From positions 1-43,509 of the IMG/VR virus record IMGVR_UViG_3300047586_000336: a stretch of DNA of 43,509 nt. One strand, 5' to 3'. The position numbers were made by a program, and so were the translations under genes. Of this stretch, positions 24,742-33,570 are shown piece by piece. The notes beneath the pieces are model-generated. The model was not told the origin of the DNA. It made no database searches and saw nothing but the letters and a program-made list of their open reading frames with translations. Positions within the stretch are counted from its first letter, which is position 1. Every line of letters begins with the position of its first letter. The stretch comes from a virus.

Positions 24742-25768
24742 ACTTCAGAACAGCCTGGGTAATGAGACTGGAGACTGTCTTCTCGTCTGTCTCCAGCATG
24801 CAATCGAACAAATATTCACATTTTTCTGCTTGCTCAAAACAAGGCTGACACTTGTGCAGTGCAGCCAAGTCAATCACTTCCACTCCCTCTGGATAGAGAG
24901 GATGGTAAATGACACGCTCGCTCGCTCGCGAGGGACCAAGCACAGCCACCAATGATATAGATGTGAAATGTGATATCCACAATGGTGAGGAGTCCATGCT
25001 CACCACTGCATCTGCAAGCATGATACAGGAGAACAATTGAAGCAGCGTTTGCTTTTGGTACAGTTTTATTACACCATCAGGAAGATCCAGCGCAGCCTCT
25101 GTGCCTATGTAAACCACTTTGACTCCGCTTGCCACGAGCTCCGCGATGGTCGTCTCGATGGCAGAGCTGGTCAATCCTCTGTAGGGAGTATTTCCCCTCC
25201 CCTGAAATACGATGTAATGTTCTGGCAATGGCACCAGAGGGTCTATCACAAAGCGATCTGGCTCAATGCTCCAATCGAAATCTTTAGCCACATAGTCTTT
25301 CAGTCCCAAAGCTTTAGCATATATATCACAACGATGCATTTTTTGAAGCACAGGATCAGCATGATCTCGTTCAACCAATTGATCAAGATTGACGCAGTAT
25401 CCATTCCAGCTTCCCTCTGAAGCATACACCTCAACTGCTTCTCCACAGATGGCTCGCAGCAATGGCACATAGTTATTCGGCACTCGGAGTGCCACGTTGT
25501 AGCCACGATGTTTTAGCAATCGTGCCACAGGGACAACCATCAGCATGTCACCCAGCGAGAACGTACGCATCAGAGCAAACTCTGGATTGCCATTCTCAGT
25601 GATGAATTTCAAAGGCGACTCGATCCGTGTCAAACCAGTTGGACTGATATCCCAGGAATTCATCTCGACAATAGCTTTTGCTGGCATATTCAGAAGGCCG
25701 CACCAAGTTGAAAAACCTTGCCCAATTCGGCCATCATTTACTGCCCAATCAAATAGACCTTTGGCCAT
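24725..25768 (-). CDS. GT9 (heptosyltransferase-like) glycosyltransferase
   Basis: 347 residues, AGAGGTGCAATA site. The N-terminal GT-B signature ALMRTFSLGDMLMVVPVARL (GD-L-x-P pattern) and C-terminal LADAVVSMDSSPLWISHFTS followed by AVLGPS (D-S-x-x-x-H-hA and LFGPT-like) are those of ADP-heptose:LPS heptosyltransferases. The C-terminal KCQPCFEQAEKCEYLFDC resembles the cysteine-rich end of this family. It is separate from the main glycan cassette and sits behind lysis genes. Likely modifies a surface glycan or virion protein. Confidence 0.82.
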   Translation of the reverse strand: MAKGLFDWAVNDGRIGQGFSTWCGLLNMPAKAIVEMNSWDISPTGLTRIESPLKFITENGNPEFALMRTFSLGDMLMVVPVARLLKHRGYNVALRVPNNYVPLLRAICGEAVEVYASEGSWNGYCVNLDQLVERDHADPVLQKMHRCDIYAKALGLKDYVAKDFDWSIEPDRFVIDPLVPLPEHYIVFQGRGNTPYRGLTSSAIETTIAELVASGVKVVYIGTEAALDLPDGVIKLYQKQTLLQLFSCIMLADAVVSMDSSPLWISHFTSISLVAVLGPSRASERVIYHPLYPEGVEVIDLAALHKCQPCFEQAEKCEYLFDCMLETDEKTVSSLITQAVLKFWNGR

Positions 25769-26007
25769 TATTGCACCTCTGTAATAGTCATACCAGGAGT
25801 TTTCGGAGGAGCTGGTGGATTTTTCCTAGGCAATACCCTCTCTATGAGATCAATGACAGCATTGGCTATCGTTCTGATTACAGATAACAGGAATCGTAAC
25901 ACAATGAATGGAACACATAGCAGGACCAGAATTAGCCCGACAGTCAGACCAAACAGAACAGCTCCAATTGCTGCCAAAACATTTTTCATTGAATTTAGAA
26001 TTTTCAC
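25768..26007 (-). CDS. Small membrane protein, candidate holin
   Basis: 79 residues, GTG start with AGGAGCTGAT. Two close hydrophobic segments (VLAAIGAVLFGLTVGLILVL and CVPFIVLRFLLSVI) followed by a basic, proline-rich tail (RVLPRKNPPAPPKTPG). It lies two genes after the amidase, as expected for a holin. TAATG overlap couples it with the GT9 gene. Direct holin homology is not recognised. Confidence 0.55.
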   Translation of the reverse strand: MKILNSMKNVLAAIGAVLFGLTVGLILVLLCVPFIVLRFLLSVIRTIANAVIDLIERVLPRKNPPAPPKTPGMTITEVQ

Positions 26008-26025
26008 ATCAGCTCCTAATCTTCA

Positions 26026-26223
26026 TTATTTTAACTCAAATGGAGTTTCAGCCAAATTTCCTTCCTGCAGCATTTGATTGTAGAGACACACCAGTCGTTC
26101 CAGCTCTGGCTGTGTTTTACCATAGATGCGACAGATTTTGCAGAATCGCATTCGTATGTCCCGATAATATACCACCCCTCTGGCAATGGCTATCTCCTCT
26201 TCAGTAAGCAAAGCGTCTGGCAT
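26026..26223 (-). CDS. Small protein, unknown function
   Basis: 65 residues with a TGATG overlap with the amidase gene and no own ribosome binding site, so coupled translation is likely. An acidic helix (LLTEEEIAIARGVVYYRD) precedes FCKICRIYGKTQPELERLVC, whose CxxC could bind metal. No function recognised. Confidence 0.65.
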   Translation of the reverse strand: MPDALLTEEEIAIARGVVYYRDIRMRFCKICRIYGKTQPELERLVCLYNQMLQEGNLAETPFELK

Positions 26224-26804
26224 CAGGAGGAGCCATCCATTCGGTGCACAGCGTCACGAATACCATCAATCGTAGCCCTAGCGAGCAAACAAATTGTATC
26301 ATAAGTGCTAAGCCACAGAGCCTGCTTCTCATTGGAGATAAACTCATATTCCAGCAAAGCCGCTGGAGCCTCTGTATGCAGAAGAACATAGAACTGTGAT
26401 TGTTTGATGCCACGATCCTTATGGCCTTGTCGCGATAGCACTTGGGCCATGCGACTATGCATTACGCTGGCAAACTTTCTCCCAGCTACGGAGTTCTTGC
26501 AGTGCCAGGACTCGAAACCCTCAGCCTCGGCATTATCTGCACTGTTGAAATGCATAGAGATAAATAAGTCAGCTTTGGCATCATTGCTGATGCGAACTCG
26601 CTCGACAAGTGACACCAAATTGTTATCAAGATGAGTGAATAAAAGCTCTGTATTTGCTATGAGAGCTGTGGACCACATTGATTCAATTGTTTGGGCAAGC
26701 AGGAGAGTTAGATCTGATTCGTGGAGAGCAAGAGATGTGTTTACTGCACCTGGATCATTCCCACCGTGCCCAGGATCCAGACAAACGATTCTCTGTGTGC
26801 CCAT
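26223..26804 (-). CDS. Endolysin: N-acetylmuramoyl-L-alanine amidase (Amidase_3)
   Basis: 193 residues from the ATG with AGAGGAGGAGAC. Zinc and catalytic residues of Amidase_3 are in place: LDPGHGG (H13), LHESDL (E29), SMHFNSA (H85) and AALLEYEFISN (E152). It cleaves the amide bond between the glycan strand and the stem peptide of peptidoglycan. There is no signal peptide and no cell wall-binding domain, which fits a globular Gram-negative phage endolysin that needs a holin for export. Confidence 0.93.
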   Translation of the reverse strand: MGTQRIVCLDPGHGGNDPGAVNTSLALHESDLTLLLAQTIESMWSTALIANTELLFTHLDNNLVSLVERVRISNDAKADLFISMHFNSADNAEAEGFESWHCKNSVAGRKFASVMHSRMAQVLSRQGHKDRGIKQSQFYVLLHTEAPAALLEYEFISNEKQALWLSTYDTICLLARATIDGIRDAVHRMDGSS

Positions 26805-26817
26805 GTCTCCTCCTCTA

Positions 26818-27519
26818 TCAATCGAGATCGTATGTGTTCCCAAAACTCATACTTGAGATCTTTGCAGTTCCTGGCTCTAACTGCAGATAAGCATAATCCC
26901 CATCCAGACCCCAACGCTTCTTGTCCTTGTCCCAAGGAGCATACAGGACAGAGAAATTATCCAGGACATATTCATCTAGCAGTTTCTCATAAACACCAGC
27001 TACCTTCTCAACACCAGCCGATATCCCAAACCAGAACTCTGGCAACGGATTCTTGACACTATTTCTGCCTGAAGTTATCAGCTTGACCCACACACCAAGA
27101 TCCTTTGACTTTCCAGTCTCATCTTGCCAATCAGAGATATCCACATTCTCCCAAGTACGCTTGACAGGGAACTTGAGACCGATGGTCGAAGTCACCCATT
27201 TCTGCATCACCTTAATGATCTCTGTGATTCGCTCGTCTGTAATGCTAAGTTTCATAGCTTTCTCCTTATCGACCAGCCTTGCTGGCTCTGGCACAATATA
27301 GTTCTTGACTGGCTCTTCAGCTACTTGGATCTTGACAATCTCTTTGTGACAAACGAGACACGAGATCGTGACTGTGTGATCAAGTTTGTCATAAGAAGCT
27401 TCTATAGGACCACCCAGATGGCAAGCCTGATGAAAGTAAAGAACTGAATCATCATGATGATCACAGTTGGGATCTTTGCACACATGACTGTCTAAATCTT
27501 TACAGCAAAATGGTATCAT
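26818..27519 (-). CDS. Zinc-binding protein, unknown function
   Basis: 233 residues. The first 60 carry many Cys/His (CCKDLDSHVCKDPNCDHHDD, YFHQACHLGG) and ISCLVCHKEIV, likely one or two zinc sites. The rest, from about residue 90, is a mixed domain (RITEIIKVMQKWVTSTIGLK, PEFWFGISAGVEKVAG) with an aromatic C-terminus. ATGA overlap with the upstream gene. No named family recognised. Confidence 0.68.
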   Translation of the reverse strand: MIPFCCKDLDSHVCKDPNCDHHDDSVLYFHQACHLGGPIEASYDKLDHTVTISCLVCHKEIVKIQVAEEPVKNYIVPEPARLVDKEKAMKLSITDERITEIIKVMQKWVTSTIGLKFPVKRTWENVDISDWQDETGKSKDLGVWVKLITSGRNSVKNPLPEFWFGISAGVEKVAGVYEKLLDEYVLDNFSVLYAPWDKDKKRWGLDGDYAYLQLEPGTAKISSMSFGNTYDLD

Positions 27520-28004
27520 TTGGCCACTCCTGAGACAAGAGTTATCCAGCCTGCGCTGGGGACACAGCTATACTTTCTCTTAAATTCTATCCATGCCACA
27601 TCGTGCGGGATAGCACTGCCTCGTGCCACAGCCGCATCATAGAGCACAAGCCATTCATCAAATAACGCTTGGTCATTGTTCAACATGCTGAGATAGAGAT
27701 TGGGAACTTTACGGGGATCGGTGAGCTGAACAGCAGGAGTAGCTTTGGGCTGAAAGTCCATAAGCACTTCTTGCTCCACGAGATCCTCGGCATCATGCTC
27801 AGCATCAGCCTTCTCTTGGATCTTGTCCAATGCTGTCAGTGTGTCACTTACAGAATGGCTCAGCACCCATTCCCATGTTAGTTTCTCTGCCTGGATGGCA
27901 CGAATTGTACGCTCCGCTTGCTCGTCGGAAGTGAAGCCATGGTTGAACAGACGAGCAAAAAACATGCTGTTAGAAGTGAAAAAGTCTTCATGTCGCTCTG
28001 CCAT
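27516..28004 (-). CDS. Unknown protein, first gene of lysis operon
   Basis: 162 residues, TAGGAGAAGCTG site. Acidic overall; N-terminal helices (FFARLFNHGFTSDEQAERT, LTWEWVLSHSVSDTLTALDK) and a C-terminal segment with WIEFKRKYSCVPSAGWI. It opens the operon that includes the amidase and is directly downstream of a promoter. No function recognised. Confidence 0.68.
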   Translation of the reverse strand: MAERHEDFFTSNSMFFARLFNHGFTSDEQAERTIRAIQAEKLTWEWVLSHSVSDTLTALDKIQEKADAEHDAEDLVEQEVLMDFQPKATPAVQLTDPRKVPNLYLSMLNNDQALFDEWLVLYDAAVARGSAIPHDVAWIEFKRKYSCVPSAGWITLVSGVAK

Positions 28005-28022
28005 CAGCTTCTCCTACTCATA

Positions 28023-28051
28023 ATTATACGCTTATCCATGGGCAGTTTATA
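28023..28051 (-). promoter_or_regulatory. Class A promoter (CCATG spacer element) for lysis operon
   Basis: TATAAT preceded by GCG, with a CCATG element 8 bases further upstream and a poor -35 (TATAAA). The same N4-CCATG-N5-GCG-TATAAT spacing is found at three other sites in this window. It overlaps the MuF gene stop. Confidence 0.75.
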
Positions 28052-30599
28052 GACCCATCGCTTTGATTACATAAGCAAGAGTTTCCCAGCCACCCTGATA
28101 AAATACTTTCAGCAGCTTAATATCACCACTCCCTCTAACTACCCACTCTCTCTCATAATTGAAACTTGACCATTTCATACCAGGAGACCATAAAATGTCC
28201 TTGATTGGGACCTCAAATCTGACAACTGCCGTGCCACTAAGTCCCCCGAAATTCCTTCTCAAGTATTCAAAGTCATCTGACATCCCTGCAACAGAGTTGG
28301 CAATAACAGATTTATGCTCTGCTATGCTGGCAGCAATATTTTTGATTTCCGCATCTGAAACAGCTCGATACAAGATCTTTGGGCTAGCAGATAACACTTC
28401 CCGCTCAGCCAACTGCTGGCTAAAGAAAGAGCTCTCTCTTAACATCTGCTCAATCTCTTTCCTGATCTCTGCCACGACCGCTGGGTCCTTGGTGCCATAA
28501 AATCCACCAATCAATGACTCTATACTCTTGGCATTTTCAGCTGTCGTGAAAGAAGGCTCATAAGCTGCTGAAACAATTCCCTCTTGCTTCGCTATAAGTT
28601 TCTTCATCAGCAGACGAGCATCTGTATCATCTCTTGCCCAGCCATTGGCAAGAGACTGAAATCTTCCATGCACAGATTCCTTAGTGAATAACTGTTTGGC
28701 TGCATTGCTCGTCTCTACATCAGCCCATGTACTGCCAGGAAGCTCCGTTGCCTTCTCACCCAGAGTAGCATTCAGCCTTCGTAACAATTCCCCATCAGAG
28801 ATATTTTCATACTGTGGTTGCATTCTAAACAGCACATCCGTATTGTGATTCCATGTAACAGCACCATCCGTGGTCTCAAGACTCAGATAATCATAGGCTG
28901 TGTCTCTGACGACACCACGGATCACTTTGTTGCCTCGGAGCAGAACGAATTCGTCGCCTTTGCTAACCACTTTAGACTGCAGCATGCTATACAATTCATC
29001 ATCGGCCATCAGTCGTCCCCCAAAAGTCGCAGCGTCCTCTGCTGCTGCCACCAAGTCACTCACAGCCACCGTTGGTGTCACGCGCACTCCCGCTCGCGAG
29101 GCAGCATTTATAATGTCACCATTGATAGAGCGACGAGTCTTAATCCATTCTAATTTGTCAGCAGGATTATCAGCCAGCTGAACCATTTGACGAGCTTTGT
29201 ACATGCTACTGTACATATCGTCAAACTCAGATTTTAACACGCCCTCAATTGGCATGCCATTGGTTGCATCCTCAACCCAGGCAGCTCCAGGAGGAACTCC
29301 GACTCCAGGTAGAGCAGGAATGCTGGCAGCGGGAGCTCGGCGTACATTGAGAGAACATTTGCAATTAGAGAGACATTGAGTATCACCAGCTCGTGGTGTC
29401 GTTGGAAGTGTCTCCCAAGTATAACTCCGCTGACTGAGAATTACACAGTCATCACAATGATTGTCATTAGGACCAAGCACCCAATCAATCTCGATATTCT
29501 CTCCCGCACCTGCTAAAATTCCATTCTGCCATGCGCTTTTTGCAGAATCTGCATACATCATCGCTCGCTTATCATAAGGAATGCGTGGAGTGTGATCAGG
29601 ATCTTTGATATCAATGAGAAACTTAGAGAAGAATGTCTCCTCGTGAGCAATGGCTTTAGCTATGAAATCTTGATCCTGGCTAGTCAGGCCCATCTCATCA
29701 TAGAATGGATTGCCAGAAGCTTTTGAGCCTGCCAGGAACATCTTCTCATAAGCCTCTGATGTAGCGGAACGCCAGCGATCTATAGCCTGGTTGAAATCAA
29801 GTGTGCCTCCTGCATACTTGGCATATATGTCAGTCAGCTCAGCTCTGAAGCCCGAGTCAATGTCTGCTACAGCAGCATAGCCAGCCTGCATGACCTTTTG
29901 ATTGCGCATACCCAGAGAAAAATATAAGGTTGACTGGCCTTGCATTATGGGATTTTTAGCAACAGCCCCAGAAATTGCTTTGTCTGATTCAGAAAGAAGC
30001 TCCATAAAAACTGCAAGAACATCTTCACGTATGAAATTTAGAGATTGTTTTCGAGCTGCTTTGTCTTTGCCAAGCAGCTGCTCTTTGAGAATCCTTGATG
30101 CTTCAATGCCGCCATTAACATAAACAGCACTAGAGATGAATCCTTCAGGATTCTGCTCTGGATTAGGATATAAAGTATAGTCTCTTCCTCCAGACAAGCC
30201 ACCCACCTTCACTCGGACAATAGTATAATGCCAATCCTTGCCGTCTTGACTAGCGTCGTGTTGCTGGACATCCCTATACCATCCAGCTTCATCTCTGTCA
30301 CCAAACAGAAATATACGACCTCTCTTGCCACCATAAAGCTCTCCATGATATCCCGACACCAAGCCTCTTTTCTTTATGTCTTTAAAAGATACATCAGGAA
30401 TAACATGATAAGCAATAGAGCCAGGAGCAAATTTCCCTCTAATAATAGACAGCTGATTCATAACAGGCTCTGCTGTCTTAGTCCCACCCTCTTTGGCACT
30501 CCCTCCTACTTCATTTGGTCTTCCTGCATGGCCCCAGTTGCCAGACTCAGGAGTCCCATATTCCAGCAGAGAAGGATTGTCAGATGGGGGTGGCATCAC
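28047..30599 (-). CDS. MuF-type minor head protein with ADP-ribosyltransferase-like ends
   Basis: 850 residues. The N-terminus has SLLE then YGTPESGNWGHAGRP and EVGGS, a short element that recurs in phage head proteins. Residues about 63-180 look like an ART/KptA-type fold (AYHVIPDVSFKDIKKRGLVS, IFLFGDRDEAGWY). The MuF core is clear: DNHCDDCVILSQRSYTW with PRAGDTQCLSNCKC (Cys 382, 385, 409, 413, 415). The C-terminus has ILYRAVSD (R745), GLSGTAVVRFEV and NYEREWVV (ExE at 816-818), compatible with an R-S-E ART. Start is GTG or the next ATG; no clear ribosome binding site. MuF fusions are thought to be packaged and injected. Confidence 0.78.
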   Translation of the reverse strand: MMPPPSDNPSLLEYGTPESGNWGHAGRPNEVGGSAKEGGTKTAEPVMNQLSIIRGKFAPGSIAYHVIPDVSFKDIKKRGLVSGYHGELYGGKRGRIFLFGDRDEAGWYRDVQQHDASQDGKDWHYTIVRVKVGGLSGGRDYTLYPNPEQNPEGFISSAVYVNGGIEASRILKEQLLGKDKAARKQSLNFIREDVLAVFMELLSESDKAISGAVAKNPIMQGQSTLYFSLGMRNQKVMQAGYAAVADIDSGFRAELTDIYAKYAGGTLDFNQAIDRWRSATSEAYEKMFLAGSKASGNPFYDEMGLTSQDQDFIAKAIAHEETFFSKFLIDIKDPDHTPRIPYDKRAMMYADSAKSAWQNGILAGAGENIEIDWVLGPNDNHCDDCVILSQRSYTWETLPTTPRAGDTQCLSNCKCSLNVRRAPAASIPALPGVGVPPGAAWVEDATNGMPIEGVLKSEFDDMYSSMYKARQMVQLADNPADKLEWIKTRRSINGDIINAASRAGVRVTPTVAVSDLVAAAEDAATFGGRLMADDELYSMLQSKVVSKGDEFVLLRGNKVIRGVVRDTAYDYLSLETTDGAVTWNHNTDVLFRMQPQYENISDGELLRRLNATLGEKATELPGSTWADVETSNAAKQLFTKESVHGRFQSLANGWARDDTDARLLMKKLIAKQEGIVSAAYEPSFTTAENAKSIESLIGGFYGTKDPAVVAEIRKEIEQMLRESSFFSQQLAEREVLSASPKILYRAVSDAEIKNIAASIAEHKSVIANSVAGMSDDFEYLRRNFGGLSGTAVVRFEVPIKDILWSPGMKWSSFNYEREWVVRGSGDIKLLKVFYQGGWETLAYVIKAMGL

Positions 30600-30608
30600 A
30601 TTACTGTG

Positions 30609-30794
30609 TCAATATTTATTACGAGCCAGTGCCTTGTGGCGCATCGCGGATCGGTGCAGTTTGTAACTCGTGCGAGGATCTGATTCCTTTCTAGACTTGG
30701 TCTGCAAAGCCTGCGCCACGGCGTGATGGTGCTCCTTGGCAGGTGCCTGCTCTCTGATATTGAAGATGTCTTTATTTGTAAATGTTTTGCTCAT
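30609..30794 (-). CDS. Leader-family small basic protein 7 (short)
   Basis: 61 residues. MSKTFTNKDIFN then IRE (13-15, putative cleavage site) and QAPAKEHHHAVAQALQ; it lacks both the SEGAKKGW and the GMKWG elements. The tail is basic (TKSRKESDPRTSYKLHRSAM). It lies between the portal-side poly-alanine gene (ATGA overlap) and the MuF gene, which suggests co-packaging with the MuF protein. Confidence 0.75.
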   Translation of the reverse strand: MSKTFTNKDIFNIREQAPAKEHHHAVAQALQTKSRKESDPRTSYKLHRSAMRHKALARNKY

Positions 30795-31267
30795 GATAGT
30801 CTCCCTTTACTGCGAGTGGCAGCAGCAGCAGCGGCAGCAGCGGCAGCAGCGGCAGCAGCGGCAGCAGCAGCCGCTGCTTGGGAAGCATCTCTGACAGCTT
30901 GGGTTGCCTGCACAGAGGCTGTCGTCGCGGCTGAAGCAACTCCGGCAACGGCAACGCTCAGCCCCTTGATATCGGAGAATAATTGCTGATGCTCCGTGTG
31001 GTTTTCCTTCCGAAATTCCTTGAACTCATCAAGCTGACGTTGTACCCCGGAATGGAGTGGACATTCTGGAAATTGCTCCCCGTCCCCATCTTTGGTCGGG
31101 ATAGTCACAGTGACGGCCTGTGTCGCCTGACGCGGACGCTTAGATAAAATTTCAACAATTTTGAATCCGATAAATCCGAGACAGGCTATTAGAAGCATTG
31201 CGCCGCCCACCTTGAAGGCAGCAGCTATCTGGCCCAGGTTTTGGGCGATGGTGGTAATATCAGGCAT
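30791..31267 (-). CDS. Membrane protein with poly-alanine tract
   Basis: 158 residues, AGGACAAC site. One transmembrane segment (GGAMLLIACLGFIGFKIVEI) near residues 20-40, a linker, a coiled-coil-like stretch (RQLDEFKEFRKENHTEHQQL) and a C-terminal run of about 20 alanines encoded by tandem GCN codons, ending in TRSKGRLS. The tract comes from a 9-base DNA repeat. Function unknown; tail or head-vertex membrane contact are possibilities. Confidence 0.7.
   Translation of the reverse strand: MPDITTIAQNLGQIAAAFKVGGAMLLIACLGFIGFKIVEILSKRPRQATQAVTVTIPTKDGDGEQFPECPLHSGVQRQLDEFKEFRKENHTEHQQLFSDIKGLSVAVAGVASAATTASVQATQAVRDASQAAAAAAAAAAAAAAAAAAAATRSKGRLS
30818..30876. repeat. GGCAGCAGC tandem repeat (poly-alanine coding)
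   Basis: A 9-base unit (GGCAGCAGC on the plus strand) is repeated about five times, flanked by degenerate GCAGCA triplets. It encodes alanines in the membrane protein's C-terminus. Copy number can change by slippage in multiples of three without breaking the frame. Confidence 0.85.
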
Positions 31268-31281
31268 GTTGTCCTACTTTC

Positions 31282-33006
31282 TTATTTATGTCGATGGAAC
31301 AACCGCTTGCTTGCAGGAATTCCAATTTTAGCCATCTGATTGTCATCGCGAATAGCCATTCTCCACGACATCAGATCGTGCAATTGTTCAAGCATCTCTC
31401 TTATGTAGGGGTCACGTCTTACAAGTTTTGCCATCTCAGGAGGAAGCTGTGTATAGCCATACGACCCTGTGTTAACATCAGCAGGCTGAACACCAGGAGT
31501 GCCAGCATCTTGCTGTGCATTAGGATCAGCGTTCGGATCATAGCCATAGTCTTGCTGCTGTCCTCCGCTCCCGCCCTCGGGCGCGAGAGCCATGTCCTCT
31601 GGTGCGATGGCGGAATACTTCGCAATCTCATCATCGTCAAAGTCCAAGATCTCTCTCATGATCCATTCTGTATTAAGCACAGCCATGTCCACCGCATATG
31701 TCTTGGCCAGCTGAGCCTTGCTCGTTGCGATCTGCCACTTCACCAGCTCGTCCATCGTGGCCAGCTCTGGGAAGGAAATGTCCCACTTGAAACTCTTGGG
31801 ATCTATGCCACCAAGCACAAGCACGACTTCATAGAATCTTTTTAGAGCAGCCAGCAGAGACATCTGCTTGCGCCGCACCTGACGAGCAAACTGGACATCC
31901 AGCTGAGTCAGAGTAGCACGAGCACTCACTCCTTCCTCAAGTGACACATAAGCTTTGGGAGTATTGGTGGCAGTAAAGAATTTGTTCTGGAGATATTCTA
32001 CATCTCGCACATTGCTGACATTGGTGTCACCGCTGAGTGTACGCACATCAGTCCTACCGTCCTTCGTGACAGGAAGACCAATGTCCTCGTCTGGCAGCAA
32101 GGCTCTGTCGCTTTCTGTGATACGCCCAGAGCCACGATCTACAATCTCACGACGCTGGACACGAGCCATGAATTTGTCAACATAGTCAAACGACTGGTCA
32201 GGCGACAGTCCCGACGTGTCAATAATATAGGCATAACGCATCCATGCTCTACTCATGCGAGCCAGCACCAGAGCGTCATCAATCCATATAAGCTGGCGAC
32301 CAATACGAGTGGCAGCATTGGCAAAGATGGCTCGATCTACTCCATATGTATCAAAGCCAATCTTGAAATGCAGTAGTCTCCACCAGTCAAAAGGAATCTT
32401 ATCATTGCTCCCAGAACGAATCTGGAAATATGGCTTCTCGGCGTCTCGAGTGACACCATACTCATCAACATCGGCAAATACTTCTTTCACAGGTAAGGCT
32501 TTCAACTTGACAGGCAGAGGAGTTCCTCCCTCACCATAGTCACCAAGCACGATCTCATAAAATGAGTCCCCAAATTTGCTGGTGTTGCGAGCAATGTCCC
32601 ACACCTGCTCTTTGATTCCTGTCTTAGCTTCAACCTTCTTGACCAACTCTTCGGCCTGGAGTTTCAGAGCTGCAGGAGTATCCTTGTCAACATTGAACCA
32701 GAAACATTCCTCACCACCAATGGAGCCAGCCACAATTGTATCCGCATAGACATTCAGCACTCCGGCTGCTTCCGCCAGGTTTTCATCAAGGAAATTGTAG
32801 CGATCATATTTCTCAAGACGCTGGCGAGTCGTTGCCATGGAGCTGTAATAATAATCCTGCAGAGCCTTGCCAAGTATTGAAGGATAATTGGCAGGAGCCG
32901 GAATTAATTCAGAAGTTTGGCTGGCATCCTCTACTGGCGAGGAGCCAAAGGATTTGTTGATAAAATTTCTTATGCGATCAACGAGTGTGGCATTTCGTTC
33001 TTCCAT
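31282..33006 (-). CDS. Portal protein, T4 gp20-like
   Basis: 574 residues, AGAGGTATAAA site. It shows the gp20 order: YDRYNFLDENLAEAAGVLNV near the start, VWDIARNTSKFGDSFYEIVL, the WWRLLHFKI strand, MSRAWMRYAYIIDTSG, and YLQNKFFTATNTPKAYVSLE with SARATLTQLDVQFARQVRRK. The C-terminal 120 residues are Pro/Gln/Gly-rich then helical. It forms the DNA-passage ring at one capsid vertex and is the docking site for the terminase. Confidence 0.92.
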   Translation of the reverse strand: MEERNATLVDRIRNFINKSFGSSPVEDASQTSELIPAPANYPSILGKALQDYYYSSMATTRQRLEKYDRYNFLDENLAEAAGVLNVYADTIVAGSIGGEECFWFNVDKDTPAALKLQAEELVKKVEAKTGIKEQVWDIARNTSKFGDSFYEIVLGDYGEGGTPLPVKLKALPVKEVFADVDEYGVTRDAEKPYFQIRSGSNDKIPFDWWRLLHFKIGFDTYGVDRAIFANAATRIGRQLIWIDDALVLARMSRAWMRYAYIIDTSGLSPDQSFDYVDKFMARVQRREIVDRGSGRITESDRALLPDEDIGLPVTKDGRTDVRTLSGDTNVSNVRDVEYLQNKFFTATNTPKAYVSLEEGVSARATLTQLDVQFARQVRRKQMSLLAALKRFYEVVLVLGGIDPKSFKWDISFPELATMDELVKWQIATSKAQLAKTYAVDMAVLNTEWIMREILDFDDDEIAKYSAIAPEDMALAPEGGSGGQQQDYGYDPNADPNAQQDAGTPGVQPADVNTGSYGYTQLPPEMAKLVRRDPYIREMLEQLHDLMSWRMAIRDDNQMAKIGIPASKRLFHRHK

Positions 33007-33033
33007 TTTATACCTCTACTCCCTTATTGACTT

Positions 33034-33570
33034 TCATGATAGTTCTAGAGCTGAGCACCAGTTGTGTAATTTGCGCTTCTTCTGGACTTCTTGAAACCAG
33101 TTAATCCATTCGGATCTGTTAAAATTCGTTATAGAATGACAAGAATTGCACAGCTCTATAAGATTCATAGTATCATTGTTTTTCTTGTCATAGTCGATGT
33201 GATGAATGCAATGTTTTCTTGTGCCTTCTTTTCGTCCACAGATTTGGCAAGTGTGATGATCACGCTCGCCAACAAATTCATGAAGAACTCTATCAAATTC
33301 TCTACCATACTCTTCAAAACTCTTGCCATCGTGCCAGTTGATATTATCAGAGCCTGACATTCTCCCATACCAGTAATTCTTGGAGCCAATCTTAGCAAGA
33401 CTCTGTTTCTTCCTTGTCGCATCAGAGGGAGAGATTCCTCTATTCCAAGCAGGCTTGCCAAGGTGAGAAAGTCTAAGTTTCTCTTTGTGCTCAGCAGACA
33501 TATGCTTGCCGAGATGAGAAAGTCTAAGTTTCTCTTTATTCTCAGCAGACATATGCTTGCCTTTTGCCAT
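33034..33570 (-). CDS. HNH homing endonuclease with tandem NUMOD3 repeat
   Basis: 178 residues. Two nearly identical 17-residue NUMOD3 units at the N-terminus (MSAENKEKLRLSHLGKH and MSAEHKEKLRLSHLGKP), then AWNRGISPSDATRKK, and the HNH part (HTCQICGRKEGTRKH, CIHHIDYDKKNNDTMNL, LCNSCHSITNFNRSEW). It lacks the N-terminal zinc motif of its two paralogues. It sits between portal and leader-family genes. Confidence 0.92.
   Translation of the reverse strand: MAKGKHMSAENKEKLRLSHLGKHMSAEHKEKLRLSHLGKPAWNRGISPSDATRKKQSLAKIGSKNYWYGRMSGSDNINWHDGKSFEEYGREFDRVLHEFVGERDHHTCQICGRKEGTRKHCIHHIDYDKKNNDTMNLIELCNSCHSITNFNRSEWINWFQEVQKKRKLHNWCSALELS
33455..33556. repeat. Two tandem 51-bp direct repeats in HNH gene
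   Basis: The segment from TTGCC to the next TTGCC is repeated with a 51-base period, differing at only a few positions. It is exactly 17 codons, the length of one NUMOD3 DNA-binding unit, so recent duplication has added a repeat to the protein. Confidence 0.9.

Noticed and set aside
30818-30876. Short tandem repeats considered as a CRISPR array or iteron origin
   Set aside because: The unit is only 9 bases with no spacers and encodes alanines in frame with a gene.
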